A stretch of 64,000 nucleotides of DNA from Euborellia annulipes. Lineage: Eukaryota; Arthropoda; Insecta; Dermaptera; Anisolabididae. Location of the stretch: the NCBI GenBank assembly GCA_023213315.1, contig JAKCPI010005306.1, positions 1 through 64,000 on the forward strand, read 5' to 3'. The notes beneath the pieces are model-generated. The model did no database searches. It was given only the letters and a program-made list of their open reading frames with translations, and was not told where the DNA came from. Shown in pieces: positions 1 through 10,629 of the stretch. The position numbers and the translations under genes are program-made. The number at the start of each line of letters is the position of its first letter. Within the stretch, counting starts at the first letter, position 1.

Positions 1-868
1 TTCATTATTTTATTTTGTAAACCACGTTATTTTATTTTGTAAATATTTCGACAAGCATAACGTCTGGTCATCTTGAGTACAAAAGGAAGAGCCCGTGTCA
101 AAAAATGCGTAGAAATTATTTTCCAAAGAAACAGGGGCCAAATATTCGAGCGAGCATTTTGTATGTTTTATATACAAAAATTATTTTACCTATTTTTTGA
201 CCATCAAATCATAATTTTGTACTGAAAATGATCAGGCAGTATGCCGGTCAAATATTTATTTACAAAATAAAATGTTGTGTCTATTTAATGCGGGTGTTTT
301 AATCTCTAGATATTTATTTATTAACTAGTGAAATAAAAAACAAAAAGTTCGTCTTAATTTTAATTTATGTATTGTATAAATGTTGATAAGTAAACAACAA
401 AAATTAAATCATGAATTTCAAATTTTTACCTAAATGCGTTTTTAAAAGTGATTAGGTTAATTTAGATTTTATGAATAATCACGTGATTTTTAAACAAAAT
501 AAGTTAAATAATTAAAAGCTAGTATCGATTTTATCCATCAGCATCTTTTAAAGCTTTGAGTAAACATTTAAACTTAATTTTTATTCAAATTCAAATCATT
601 GCTTCCACAATTGATTTCATTTCAGATGGAATTAATTAAAAAACCGGGGGAGGAAAAAACGGAACAAGTTCAAGAAGCAGCCTTAAAGACATTTTCTTAA
701 TTAGTTATATAATTAAATTTGTTCAAGATTGGCTGCAAGAGTCCATATTAATTGAATGAAAAGTGAAGAAATTTAAAGAAAAATTATTCCAGGAAGGAAA
801 AATATATATTGAAAACTCGTCATCTCTAAATCTCAAAAATCGTCATCTCGAAGGGTTTTCCACTCACC
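1..868. other. Unassigned AT-rich sequence
   Basis: No open frame of note, no tRNA-like boxes and no match to the repeat families that fill the rest of the window. It is simple AT-rich DNA, probably intronic or intergenic. Confidence 0.5.
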
Positions 869-1541
869 TTTTTTACTTTCTCTTACCTATGTATATATGT
901 AATATATATATAGAGAGAAAGTATTGGATTCATGTCAAAAATTCGATGTCGAGATTTTGATGGATCTTCACGTTTTGAGGTCCCCTGAATCCAAAAAAGT
1001 GGTTTTCGCGACATGGTCTGTCTGTGGGTGGGTGGGTGGGTGTTCAATTTTAAGGATGAAGGAATTGAGCTACGAGGTTGAAATTTTATATTTAAGTTAA
1101 ACACCTCCCGGGACCGGAAAAATAAGCTTTAAATCAAAATCGGCCAAAGAGTACTAGTACTTTACTGATGTACTTTTTCAGTTTTTTTCGATTTTCTCAA
1201 AATTTGCTCCAACGATTTTTTTTTTAAATTCAAAAATCAATTATTTTTTAGATGTTCTTTAAAATGTATATTCTCATTTTGCGATTGAAATCTTCTGAAG
1301 ACCACTTTACTCTTGTATTTCATAGGGAAGATAGGAGAAATGGTTGCCATGGTAACAAAATATAAATATTTTCCCATACTTATAAATTTTACATCTGAAT
1401 TCAAATGTTCCGTACTGTCGGGAACTAAATATATGTCGACACAAAAAATCTGGTGTGACAAGCACAGAACACAACTTTCGATTACCGAAGGTAAGAGAAA
1501 GTTGTGTGCTGTGCGCCAGTCACACCAGATTTTTTGTTTTT
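869..1541 (-). mobile_element. Family A element, full-length copy 1
   Basis: Complete minus-strand copy of the dominant family. Read on the plus strand, it opens with the tail hairpin (TACTTTCTCTTACC ... GAGAGAAAGTA, 874-923). Next come the body, including CGATGTCGAGATTTTGATGG and a short TGGG microsatellite at 1024-1042. It ends in the head hairpin at 1444-1541 (AATCTGGTGTGAC pairing with GTCACACCAGATT). Open frames of up to 102 codons occur on both strands at the same places in other copies, which shows recent repeat ancestry and not coding. The element is non-autonomous. Its class is inferred as Helentron/DINE-1-like from layout only. Confidence 0.85.
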
Positions 1542-1801
1542 CCATCTATTATGAACCTCAATAACATATCTGGCCCGGAGCTCCCTACGGTCTTTTTTTT
1601 TAATCCCATGCAAATAAAGGCCAAACTCATACAAAGCTTTTTAATTTTTACTTTCTCTTACCTATACCATATGTTAATATATATAGAGAGAAAGTTTTGG
1701 TTTCATGTCAAAAATTTGATGTCGAGATTTTGATGGACCGCTTAGTCAAAAAAAAATGAGTCCCGCAAAATGCTCTACGGGTATTTGTATGTCTGTTTTG
1801 T

Positions 1802-2068
1802 CTGTGTTCAATTTTTTTTTTTTTAACACTCACACTTTTTTCTCATTCACACAGCCATTTTCGGCAACTCAGGCCATATAAGCCATTTACGATAACCTTT
1901 ACTGATTTAATATACATATTGGGGTCCAGGCATGCTTATTTAAGCCATTTGGTATCCAAATGGCTTAAATAAAATCTTCGGACTGCCTGGGGTCCGAACC
2001 CGCGACTTTTGGTATATGAGGTTAGCACGCTAACCCCTACACCAAGCCCCGAGGGCTGTGTTCAATTT
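1802..2068 (-). mobile_element. SINE-A, full length, with 13-bp target-site duplication
   Basis: A tRNA-derived SINE on the minus strand, nested in family A. The minus-strand head holds an A box (TGGTGTAGGGGTTAGC) and a B box (GGGTTCGGACCCC), an RNA polymerase III internal promoter. The body contains a short palindrome (TTTAAGCCATTTGG/CCAAATGGCTTAAA) and the element ends in an A-run (T-run at 1812-1824 on the plus strand). CTGTGTTCAATTT at 1802-1814 recurs at 2056-2068 as a perfect target-site duplication, the mark of LINE-mediated insertion. Confidence 0.9.
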
Positions 2069-2274
2069 AAAACATGAAGAAACTCAGCTACGAGGTTGAA
2101 ATTTTATATTTAAGAGGCATGAAAATAAGCTTTTAGACAAAATCGGTCAAAAAGTACTAGCACTTTACTGTTGTACTTTTTCAGTTTTTTTTTTTTTTTT
2201 TTTTTTCGATTTTCTAAAAATTCACTCTAAGGATTTTGATTAAAATTCAAAAATCAATTATTTTTTAGATGTAA

Positions 2275-2420
2275 TGTTGCCCTTGACCCGTGGCTCAGAG
2301 AGAAGACACTAGCTTCTCGCGCCGTGGTCCCTGGTTCGCCTCTCGTCCCAGGCGAGATAAATTTATTTCATTTGATTTGACTACAAATCATTTGAAATAA
2401 ATAGGGAAAAAAAAAAATGT
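2275..2420 (+). mobile_element. Second tRNA-like SINE nested in family A
   Basis: The head at 2286-2350 carries an A-box-like TGGCTCAGAGAGAAGAC and a B-box-like TGGTTCGCCTC. An AT-rich part with a small palindrome (ATTTCATTTGATT/AATCATTTGAAAT) follows, then an A-run at 2409-2417. ATGTAA flanks both sides (2274 and 2417), giving a short possible target duplication. Its sequence is unrelated to SINE-A. Confidence 0.65.
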
Positions 2421-2599
2421 AAAGTAATTTTACTCTTGTACTTCATAGGAAAGATAGGATAAATGGTTGCCATGGCAACAAAATATAAATATTTTTCCAT
2501 GTTTATGAATTGAATTCAAATGTTCTATAATGTTGGAAAATAAATTTATGTTGACATAAAAAATATGATATGACAACCACAGAAGTTGTGATTTTTACT

Positions 2600-2955
2600 C
2601 GTTCTCCTTGTACTTTTAGTAAACTTTTAGTAATTTTTTTTTTTTTAACTTTGCGAGTGTCTGCATGAGTGAATAAAATATTTCAAAATCATTTTAAATT
2701 AAATTAATTACCTGCGACTTTTTTGCTTTTTATTTTTAAACAAATTTTAATAAGTAAAACGCAAGGAATTATTTTCTTTATTAAGGGAATGCTCACCCAT
2801 ACATACACATTATTCCAGTGAAATTAACATTAAGTATCTTGTTTCTTAGGGCATCCATCCAGGAATCAACGCCTCCCAGTCTTGCTTAACTTGAACTATT
2901 TTAGTGATTATTTTTCATCATCTCTCTTTTTTTCGTTTTAGTTGAAGATAGGAAA
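2600..2955. other. Unassigned AT-rich stretch
   Basis: Nothing recognisable apart from a T-run at 2635-2645 and a weak AT-rich microsatellite character. Confidence 0.45.
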
Positions 2956-2959
2956 TATT

Positions 2960-3175
2960 TTATATTTATTTAATTTATTAAAGGGTTAATTATGGTCGGT
3001 TAGAGGGTGAAATTATTTTTTAATAAGAGAGCATTTGTAATATTTTAAATATCGTCTTTTGATATTTTTTCAATCTATAAATAATGTGAGATTAGAATAA
3101 AAAGTTTTTTTTTTTTGTTTTTTATTCAAATGGGAATTGTAATATTTATTTATTTTTCCTTTTCAAGAGAGAGTG
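2960..3175 (+). repeat. Upstream half of promoter-like block, copy 1
   Basis: Aligns with 11225-11425 on the plus strand and with 13520-13740 inverted. Shared landmarks are a GGTTAGAGGG-type segment, AGATTAGA, and a T-rich run followed by GGGAATTG. The block is cut here by the 1.07-kb foldback at 3174-4249 and resumes at 4250. Confidence 0.6.
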
Positions 3176-4249
3176 ACTCACAAGGGGAGTACACGGTTGA
3201 CTCGTCACCGATTTTGATCTCCTTTTATATGGTGAATCTATACTGAAAAATATTTGTATCCTGATCGAACTTTTCGTCCAATGCGCCCTGTAACAATTTT
3301 TTTTTTCTCATCTGAAATTTTAAAATCTGAAAAGGATTGTTATAAGGCTCAAAGAAAAGCATATAAACAACAACAACTGATAGCGTAACGGGTAGAGGAG
3401 AGGGTTAGAAATCCAGGGATCCCAAGTTCAAAACTTGGGTTGTCATTTTTTTTTTTTTTTTTAGTATTATTTATTGTATAAAAAATAAATATTATATTTA
3501 TATTATAAAAATATTTTATTTATATTTGCGACATATTTATTACATATTTATATAGAAAACAATGAATAAAAAGTAAATTAGATATATAAATGAATAATTC
3601 AGGGGCGTATATAAGGGGGAGGTCGAGGGGCCGAGGGCATATACCCTACATATATAGGAATATAGAGCCAATAATGGGTCTCGCCCCCCCCCCCCCCCGA
3701 AATGTTTGCGCAACCCCATAGCGCGAAAATGTTGGCTCCACAAAAGAGGGAATGTTCCGCGAACGGCACATGAAGAAAATTTTGGTTTCGCTGGTGGCAA
3801 AAATTTTGCGTCTCTAAAAAAAAAGGTAATATTTTTTTGGACATTAATACAATATATCTAATTGATTTATTATTCATTGTTTTCTGTATAAATATGTAAT
3901 AAATATGTCGCAAATATAAATAAAATATTTTTATAATATAATATAATATTTATTTTTTATACAATAAATAATACTAAAAAAAAAAATGACAACCCAAGTT
4001 TTGAACTTGGGATCCCTGGATTACTAGTCCTCTCCTCTACCCGTTACGCTATCAGTTGTTGTTGTTTATATGCTTTTCTTTGAGCCTTATAACAATCCTT
4101 TTCAGATTTTAAAATTTCAGATGAGAAAAAAAATTGTTACAGGGCGCATTGGACGAAAAGTTCGATCAGAATACAAATATTTTTCAGTATAGATTCACCA
4201 AATAAAAGGAGATCAAAATCGGTGACGAGTCAACCGTGTACTCTCCTTG
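3174..4249. mobile_element. 1.07-kb foldback element with tRNA-like sequence in each arm
   Basis: The left arm (about 3174-3595) is the near-perfect reverse complement of the right arm (about 3842-4249). The roughly 240-bp loop contains a C-run at 3687-3700. Each arm carries a tRNA-like segment (3379-3446, and inverted at 3987-4053) with an A-box-like TAGCGTAACGGG, a perfect 5-bp T-arm (CCAAG-TTCAAAA-CTTGG) and, just after it, a T-run like a pol III terminator. The anticodon-arm sequence differs between the arms. No transposase is encoded. Confidence 0.8.
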
Positions 4250-4400
4250 TCAGTCAAGTTGCAGCCTGACCAGGCATTGCGCGCAGCTCTCGTCTTTCTT
4301 TCTATAGTGAGTGAATTTATTTTAAAGTGAATAATAATACAAGTCACCCCGATCATGTCAACAGCCTTCTGACCCCATAGAGCATCTTACTATTAAAGGT
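4250..4400 (+). promoter_or_regulatory. Promoter/first-exon-like block, copy 1
   Basis: Starts with TCAGTC (4250-4255), which fits the arthropod initiator TCAGT. About 149 bp later it reaches a splice-donor-like AAAG/GTAGGC at 4395-4404. The same layout (initiator, then AAAGTGAATAATAA, CAGCC and TATTAAAG/GT) recurs at 11430-11586 and, inverted, at 13366-13516. It could be a 5' untranslated first exon or the R-U5 part of an old LTR. No start codon opens a useful frame. Confidence 0.4.
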
Positions 4401-4494
4401 AGGCCTAATTAATAAAAAAAAAATTAAAAAAATCCGATTTTAAACTTACCTTCGAATTTTTCGAGTAATAAATTAATTATTAAGTTTTTTATAA

Positions 4495-4975
4495 TATATA
4501 GCTATGTCATCAGTGGCAGGGGGACGAAAGGGGGAGGGGAATATACGAGTTTCTATAAAAAAAAAAATTCTTTTTTATTTTTCTTTATTTAGACATTAAA
4601 TTCTTTTTAGCTTATATCTTTGTTAAAATTTTTTATATATGGAAGGGTGGTTTAAGGGTTGAAAATAACATCTTCAACTAAATGGTAGTATTGAGAATTT
4701 TTTTTACTTTCTTATTCTATTTCCTTGGTAGGCGACGAGTCGCACCCACGACTCTGGATTAGTTATTAGGTATTTTATAAATGTTATCAGAGACAGAGGG
4801 AGGAAAGGGTGGGGGAGAGGGAGGGGGAGATAAGAGTTACTATAAAAAAATACTTATTTTCCTTATTTACATTTTAAATTATTTTTAGCATACGGTATAT
4901 CTTTGTTAATAGGCCTACTTTTTATTTAAGAAGGGATGGTTTAAGGGTTGAAAATAACAATCTTATTAACTAATA
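4495..4975 (+). repeat. Two direct repeats, period about 285 bp
   Basis: 4500-4690 and 4785-4975 share, in order, a purine-rich GGGGGAGGGG run, a TATAAAAAAA run, a T-rich block, ATATCTTTGTTAA and GGTTTAAGGGTTGAAAATAA. A diverged third copy lies at about 11690-11800, downstream of the paralogous first-exon block, so the whole segment is part of the duplicated unit. Confidence 0.6.
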
Positions 4976-5205
4976 TTTAAATTAAACATTTATTAATAAT
5001 TTAAATTTCCAAGTGCAGGCTTTTGATTGCTTGGTGGCTTAGAGGTTTTAAGAACTTCAGCCAAACCCCCGACCCTCCCCCCAAATATAGAATTATTATT
5101 AAATTAAATGAATGATGTGGTCAGATATAAATAAATATAAACTTGTCAATATTTTTAGATATTTTTCAGATTCATTTGCCAAGTTTTCTAGAATTATTAT
5201 TTTTC

Positions 5206-5650
5206 CTTTCTCTTACCTATATGTATATGTTATATGTATATGTTAATATATAGATAGGCCTATATATGTATATTTTAATATATATAGAGAGAGAAAAAGT
5301 ATTGGATTCATGTCAAAAATTCGATGTCGAGAAAACACGTTTTGAGGTCCCCTGAATCAAAAAAAAGTGATCAAAATATCTCAAGGACGAAAAGAACTAG
5401 GAAGTTGAAATTTTATATTTAAGTTGGGCACCCCCTGAGACGTGACACGAAGCTTTTGAACAAAATCGACCATAGAGTGCTAGTATTTTCCTGATGCACT
5501 TTTTCAATTTTTTTCGATTTACCCAAATTATATTTTAAATTCTAATATATTGGCGGAAAGTAAATATAGGTCGACACGAAAAATCTGGTGTGACAAGCAC
5601 AGAACACAACTTTCGATTACCGAAGGTAAGAGAAAGTTGTGTCCTGTGTT
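5206..5650 (-). mobile_element. Family A copy 3, internally deleted
   Basis: The tail hairpin at 5208-5300 has an expanded TATATG stretch. A shortened body (missing the segment after CTGAATC) and a head hairpin to about 5650 follow. The distal head arm (CACACCAGATT) is lost. Confidence 0.75.
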
Positions 5651-5751
5651 GAATCGATCAGATTGATTATAACTATAAGATAGCGAATTTTTATTCCCTT
5701 AATTTAAGACATTTATTAAATAGAAATTTTTTTCCAATTTGATAAGAGAAA

Positions 5752-5769
5752 GAGAGAGAGAGAGAGATA
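5752..5769 (+). repeat. AG microsatellite
   Basis: An AG dinucleotide run directly upstream of a polypyrimidine-AG acceptor-like site. Confidence 0.8.
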
Positions 5770-5792
5770 ATAAAATATGTTATTTTTTGCAG

Positions 5793-5877
5793 ATTCGTGT
5801 TCCGCCAGTACATTTGGGGGTTGGAGCTGAATTCAAGAACTGCAAGGAGCTTCTAGTGACCTCCACTGCCCCGGAGG
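5793..5877 (+). CDS. Candidate internal exon (85 nt)
   Basis: A T-rich acceptor ending TTTTTTGCAG is followed by 85 nt and a consensus donor GTAAGT at 5878-5883. Only one frame is open. It reads IRVPPVHLGVGA, then EFKNCKELLVTSTAPE. GC content is well above the surroundings. A related stretch at 19110-19165 reads CFNWISSTSGKELRATVNPS in the matching frame and also ends at a GT. The motif K-E-L-x-x-T-x-x-P-x-G is loosely reminiscent of filamin-type Ig repeats, but it is far too short to assign. The first bases of the following introns also look alike, so the pair may be a duplicated or mobile segment and not two exons of one gene. Confidence 0.35.
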
Positions 5878-5989
5878 GTAAGTAGAGTATTTCATAGTCT
5901 AACAATACATACACCCTCCCCCGCCCCCTCTTCTACACACATACACACAAATGCATATAAATATTATAAAAATCTGAATTGGGTTTAGC

Positions 5990-6200
5990 AGACTTTGCAT
6001 CCAAGGAATTAAATAAAAAACTTTTATTTAATTATTAACCGTCGACGTTTCGGTCGCAAATCACGACCTTCCTCAGGACTATTAATTGTTAGAATACAAG
6101 GTTAACAGTATTATATTCAATTATCATTGTAAATTATACAGTATTTATTTGGGCTATATATATTAAGAGCAAGTCACTCACTCTTAATACGAAGATGCGT
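5990..6200 (-). mobile_element. Short element with hammerhead-like core
   Basis: The minus strand at 6041-6076 reads CTGAGGA, a hairpin stem GGTCG/CGACC, then GAAACGTC. This order (CUGANGA, stem II, GAAA) is the conserved core of hammerhead ribozymes, which Penelope-like retroelements carry in their LTR-like ends. One extra base sits between CTGAGGA and the stem. No reverse transcriptase is seen. Confidence 0.45.
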
Positions 6201-6500
6201 TGGGAATAACATTACACACTAGGGGCTCCCTTCCTTTTTATTTCACCCCAACAAAACGACATTTTTTCCGTCCGGCGGAAAATTTTTTCCCCTCCCGTAA
6301 AAATCATTTGACTTTTGTTTTTTTTTAGCAAAACTTTATTTTTTTCCGCTTCTTTATTTATTTATTTTTATCTAAATATCTCGCGGCTCCCCATAGGCAT
6401 TCTCGCGGCACTCTTGGGTCCCGGGGCACACCGGTTTTGAACTACTGCCTTAGAAAATATCTAAAATGGTTTATTAAAGATTTTGTGGTTTGAATTATTA

Positions 6501-6796
6501 TTATTAGGAGAATTTTTAATTATAGACCACATTTTTGTATTAATTATTTATTAAAGATATATAAATCCTGTACAACGTTTCGACTGCTTATTCTGTAGCC
6601 TTTATCAAGTACTGTGCACTTGTTCCGACTCAAGTGAATTGAATGGCCATGGCAGTCAGTTCACTTGAATCGGAGCAAGTGCACAGTACATGATAAAGAC
6701 TACAGAATAAACAGTCGAAACGTTGTTCAGAATTTATATATCTTTAATAAATAATTAATACAAAAATGTGGTCTATAATTAAAAATTCTCTTAATA
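6501..6796. mobile_element. Palindromic element with two inverted hammerhead-like motifs
   Basis: Arms of about 138 bp (6501-6637 and 6660-6796) are inverted copies around a roughly 22-bp spacer (GAATGGCCATGGCAGTCAG). Each arm holds a decayed motif reading TGATAA, a short stem, then GAAACGTT. Inverted LTR-like ends are a known layout of Penelope-like elements, and similar palindromes occur at 12541-12747 and 62400-62656. Confidence 0.6.
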
Positions 6797-6945
6797 ATCT
6801 ATAATAGTTTCGGAATTTTTTGAAATTCGACCCCTAAGGATCCCAAATCGTCAATTTGGGGAAAATTAATATATTATTTGAATTTTACTATTTATATTCT
6901 CTTTAATAACTTTTAAACTAATTTAAATAATAAATCTATAGGCCT

Positions 6946-7178
6946 ACGGGCTTTGTCTAATTTGGTAGCGTGCCTACCTTCTATACCAAACGGACCCCAT
7001 CCAGATTTTATTTAACCCATTTGGATACGAAATGGATACGAAATGGCTTAAATAAAAATGCCTGGACCCCCAATAGATATTATAAATAATAACGGTTATC
7101 GTCTAAAGTCTTAAATTGACTAAGTTGCCAAAAAGATTTTGTGAATGTGTGTGTGAGTGTGAATGAGAGAAAAAAAAT
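6946..7178 (+). mobile_element. SINE-A, plus strand
   Basis: The diverged tRNA-like head at about 6948-7005 is followed by the SINE-A body: the AACCCATTTGG/AAATGGCTT palindrome, CCTGGACCCC, GGTTATCGTC, and GTTGCCAAAAAGA. An A-run follows at 7169-7177. It abuts a family A fragment at 7185. Confidence 0.7.
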
Positions 7179-7184
7179 CTGGTG

Positions 7185-7506
7185 GTAGTAATTTTGAGAA
7201 AATCGAAAAAAACTGAAAAAATACATCAGTAAAGTACTAGTACTTTTTGGCCGATTTTGATTTAAAGCTTATTTTCCCCATCCCGGGGGGAGTTTAACAT
7301 AAATATAAATTTTCAGCCTCATAGCTCAATTCCTTCATGCTTAAAATTGAACACACAGATAGACCATGTCGCGAAAACCACTTTTTTGGAATCAGGGGAC
7401 CTCAAAACGTGTATATCCATCGAAATCTCGACATCGAATTTTTGACATGAATGCAATACTTTCTCTCTCTATATATTAACATATATAGAGGTAAGAGAAA
7501 GTAAAA
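7185..7506 (+). mobile_element. Family A fragment (tail half)
   Basis: Begins inside the body (TTTTGAGAAAATCGAAAAAA) and runs through the AAACTTAT segment, the AATTGAACACACAGATAG region and the tail hairpin to GAGAAAGTAAAA. The head is missing because the SINE-A end lies at the junction. Confidence 0.8.
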
Positions 7507-8700
7507 AAAATCTATAGAGTAAGACAAGCTGTGGTACCTGAGCTATGCTTGCCATATTTAGATTATTCTCTTCTTTCTGATTGGAATATATGTATATAGA
7601 GAAAGAGAAATGAATTGCATTTTTCAAGAGAGAGAGAGAGAGAGAGAGAATTTGCGAGACCCACTTTTTTAAACTCAAGCTCCAATTTCGTTTGAAAACT
7701 CCTCTTCCATTTTCCAGCATTTATTATTAGGCCCATTAGTTCCCCTATAATGTCTATTACAGAGAAAATATTATTAATTACTACTGTATAAGTAATGTTT
7801 TCATATATCCTATGCTTAGCAGTTCTTAATATTTATTGAAATAATAGAAAAGATCTGCTCTTTATTCACTACCTGACTCCCCCTTTTATTTAAATAATAA
7901 AAAATGGAATTTTCCATTCTCATCTCAAATTCTAACTATTAATGTAATTAAAGAAAGCTGGGTGGGAGACCTCCCCCCCCCCCACATTCTTTTTCAATCT
8001 GCCCTCTCTCTGCAGTCGATCCCCACTCCTCACTAATTAACCAATCACGGGGCTGTATTCTTTGGCGCCTTTGTACACCTGCTTCCAAGGGAAGCCAAGA
8101 CGCTTGACCAGATCAGTAGAGAGGGGACTCTTGACCTAGCAACGTCTCTGCGCTCGTTCCTCTCAGGAAACGGAAGCTCTCTCATTTGACCGGCAGCCAT
8201 GACGCCAGCTAGCAGGCTCCGCCGTTCTCTCTCCTTTCTCAATCGTTTTGCTTAGGTATTTCGATTCAATATTACTTATTTTTTATTTATTATTCACTTT
8301 AAACATATAATCTTTATAAATAGCATAAAAATTCAACAATTCCTCAATATTTTTGTTGAACCATATATGATTGCATGCCATCGGTTAATATCTTTTGCTC
8401 TCTTACTTATTGGCAATTTCACATGTGCATATTTTATTTTATTTTTTAAAGTCAGATTCTTTCATATACCATTTCAAACATGTATGCTACGAGTTCTTTT
8501 CTCTCGTTAGTCTATTAAAGGCATTTTCCACATCAAATGATTAAATAAATATTTTAAGCCTGTAGACTTGATCATACTTGTATTAAGTATTCGAATACTT
8601 AATAATTCCTTGATGCCTCGGTTAGACTAGAGATCTTGGGTCCAACTTCTGGAATAACATGATCCACCAGTAGGGCTAACTTCTAAAAACTGAAGCGTAT
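7507..8700. other. Mostly unassigned; GC-richer patch at 8040-8260
   Basis: Contains an AG microsatellite (7627-7649), C- and T-runs, and a GC-richer patch at about 8040-8260. The patch has a CCAAT-type box (AACCAATCACGG, 8040-8051) and an AGCTAGCAGGCTCC stretch faintly like the promoter-like block at 11430. An open frame crosses the patch on the minus strand, but its product is low-complexity and basic and matches no family I know. It could be an old regulatory region. I see nothing else. Confidence 0.35.
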
Positions 8701-8701
8701 A

Positions 8702-9370
8702 TTTTTACTTTCTCTTACCTTTATATATGTTAATATATAGAAAGAGAAAATATTGGATTCATGTCAAAAATTCCATGTCGATATTTTGATGGATATACAC
8801 GTTTTGAGGTCCTCTGAATCCTAAAAAGTGGTTTTTGATTAAAATTCAAAAATCACTTATATTTTCCATGCACTTTAAAATGTATAACGTATTCTCATTT
8901 TGCTCTCAAGATTGTTTGAAGACCACTTTACTCTTTTATTTATTTATTTATTTATTTATTTATTATAATGTTTATAAATTGCATGTTTTTTTTTTATTTG
9001 TTTTTTTATGTATGGCCTTTAGTCATTGACGATATTTACTCTTTTTTTTAACACTCACACTTTTTTCTCATTCACACTCACACTCACATAGTCTTTTCGG
9101 CAACTCAGGCCATTCAAGACTTTGTCGATAACCGTTAATTATTAATATATTTATTGGGGAAGATGTAATAAATGGGTTCCATGGGAAACAAAATATAAAT
9201 ATTTCCCCATGTTTATTAATTTTATATCTTGAATTCTAATATATCGGTGGGAACTAAATATATGTCGACACAAAAAAAATCGTGTGCGACAAGCACAGAA
9301 TATAACTTTCGATTACCAAAGATAGAGAAATTTGGGTGCTGTGCGACCAGTCACACCATATTTTTTGAAT
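8702..9370 (-). mobile_element. Family A copy, deleted and interrupted by SINE-A
   Basis: The tail hairpin at 8706-8750 leads into the body, which jumps at about 8836 from GTGGTTTT to TGATTAAAATTC (internal deletion). A TTTA microsatellite at 8935-8965 and SINE-A (9041-9153) follow. The body and head then resume at 9155-9370, ending in a mutated hairpin arm (CACACCATATTTTTT). Confidence 0.75.
9041..9153 (-). mobile_element. SINE-A, 5'-truncated
   Basis: Only the 3' part is present: a T-run, AACACTCACAC repeats, CTTTTCGGCAACTCAGGCC and CGATAACCGTTAATT. The tRNA-like head is missing, typical of incomplete reverse transcription. Confidence 0.75.
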
Positions 9371-9402
9371 AATCATACGAATAGGTCTTTAAAACTAGCT
9401 AA

Positions 9403-9545
9403 CTGAGAAAATCGAAAAAGTACATCAGTAAAGTACTAGTCTTTGGCCGATTTTGCTCAAATGCTACTTGCCAAGGGGGTACCTAACTTAAATATTAAAT
9501 TTCAAACTCCTAGCTCTTTTCGTTCTTAAGATATTTTGTTCATAT
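9403..9545 (+). mobile_element. Family A body fragment
   Basis: Matches the segment from GAAAATCGAAAAAGTACATC through CTTAAGATATTTTGTTCA. Both hairpins are absent. Confidence 0.7.
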
Positions 9546-10049
9546 ACACACCATTTGCCGGCTTCTTTAGTTAGGCCTTTACAAGTAAAATTCCTTAAAA
9601 TTCTAATTTTTGTATCTTATTAATGCACTTAAAGAGAAAAAGCATTAATTCTGTTTGAAAATCTTTCATTTCCACCTGCAGGTCACAACCTGTTTAGTTT
9701 AATTTCCAGAGGCTTTCGCATTATATTCCCATAAAAGACTTATTCTAAAAAGGCTCATTCTTTTAAATTATTCAATACCTTAATAATACATTTATTAATT
9801 AATTTATTATTTACTTATTATCAAAATAAACTGAACAGGGTTTAGATAATTATTAGATAGTTTTATTTTCTTATCAACATTTCTATTAATTTAGATAATA
9901 TATTTTTATTAATTCACATCTTCATCTTAATAATTAAATTTTCAATCAATCAATTGCTCTTATCTAAACAAATGCGATTCAAGTTATTTTTTATTTTTCT
10001 AAATTTACTCTAAGCTGAATAACTTTTTTCACATCGGAATTTTTTTACT
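9546..10049. other. Unassigned AT-rich sequence
   Basis: AT-rich sequence with no matched repeat and no useful open frame. Confidence 0.4.
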
Positions 10050-10095
10050 ATTTTTTAAAAATCTTTCGGCATCTGAGGCCATATAGACTTTAAAG
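10050..10095 (-). mobile_element. SINE-A remnant abutting a hAT MITE
   Basis: CTTTCGGCATCTGAGGCC and ATATAGACTTTAAAG are the SINE-A 3' domain. The hAT element starts at the next base. Confidence 0.6.
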
Positions 10096-10424
10096 CAGCG
10101 TTTTCCAAACTGTGAGGGCTTCCCTAGGGCGGCGCGGACTAGTCTATGGGGAGGCGCGAATATTGGCCACCAAGATCAATTTTCCAAATGATTGCTAGTT
10201 TTATAAATAAAATAATGAAATTTAGAAGATTCTGGGATGGGGTTTTTAATTAAAATAATATATGAATAAATAAAAAAAATATTTTTATATAAATTTATAT
10301 TTTTTAGTATTAAAAATTTTTGTTTTTATATTATTTTTTTACATAGTTGGGTGGGGGGGGGGGGACATCATATGATTAAATATTTTTAAGGGAGGCGTTG
10401 TAACATAAAGTTTGGAAATCACTG
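10096..10424. mobile_element. hAT-type MITE, 329 bp
   Basis: Ends are CAGCGTTTTCCAAACTGTG and, inverted, CAGTGATTTCCAAACTTT. The CAGNG start is the hAT terminal signature. The flanks CTTTAAAG and GCCTAAAG are a poor 8-bp match. The interior is AT-rich with a G-run at 10351-10362 and encodes nothing. Related copies lie at 12226-12504 and 14064-14347. Confidence 0.75.
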
Positions 10425-10503
10425 GCCTAAAGTAAGAGAATTATACTATGTGTAAAACCCAAAGGCGGTCCAGGGAAGTTTTTCAGGGTTTTAATTTTTT
10501 TCT

Positions 10504-10534
10504 GACTAGACGCGAAGCTCGCCGAAGGCAATAG
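10504..10534 (-). mobile_element. Possible Helitron 3' end
   Basis: On the minus strand, GCCTTCGGC (a tiny hairpin) is followed by GAGCTTCGCGTCTAG and a T, matching the Helitron rule of a hairpin and then CTRR before T. The inverted twin is at 13966-13995. The matching 5' TC end was not located, so this is tentative. Confidence 0.35.
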
Positions 10535-10629
10535 CATTGTTAATTATTTTATTTATTAAAATTGGATTAGCGGTTGAAAAATTGAAAAAAAAAAAATGTT
10601 TTTTAAATTTATTTTAGCTAAATCGAAGC

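Larger units (their letters stand above)
1649..2597 (-). mobile_element. Family A copy 2, split by two SINEs
   Basis: The tail hairpin at 1652-1702 and the body run toward a decayed head near 2590. SINE-A (1815-2055) and a second tRNA-like SINE (about 2275-2420) interrupt it. The body is collinear with copy 1 across both interruptions, so the SINEs are younger. A T-run at 2187-2206 is an expanded homopolymer inside the body. Confidence 0.8.

Noticed and set aside
3379..3446. Functional tRNA gene
   Set aside because: The T-arm is perfect but the D arm and anticodon stem pair poorly, and the copy lies in a foldback with an inverted twin. Kept as tRNA-like only.
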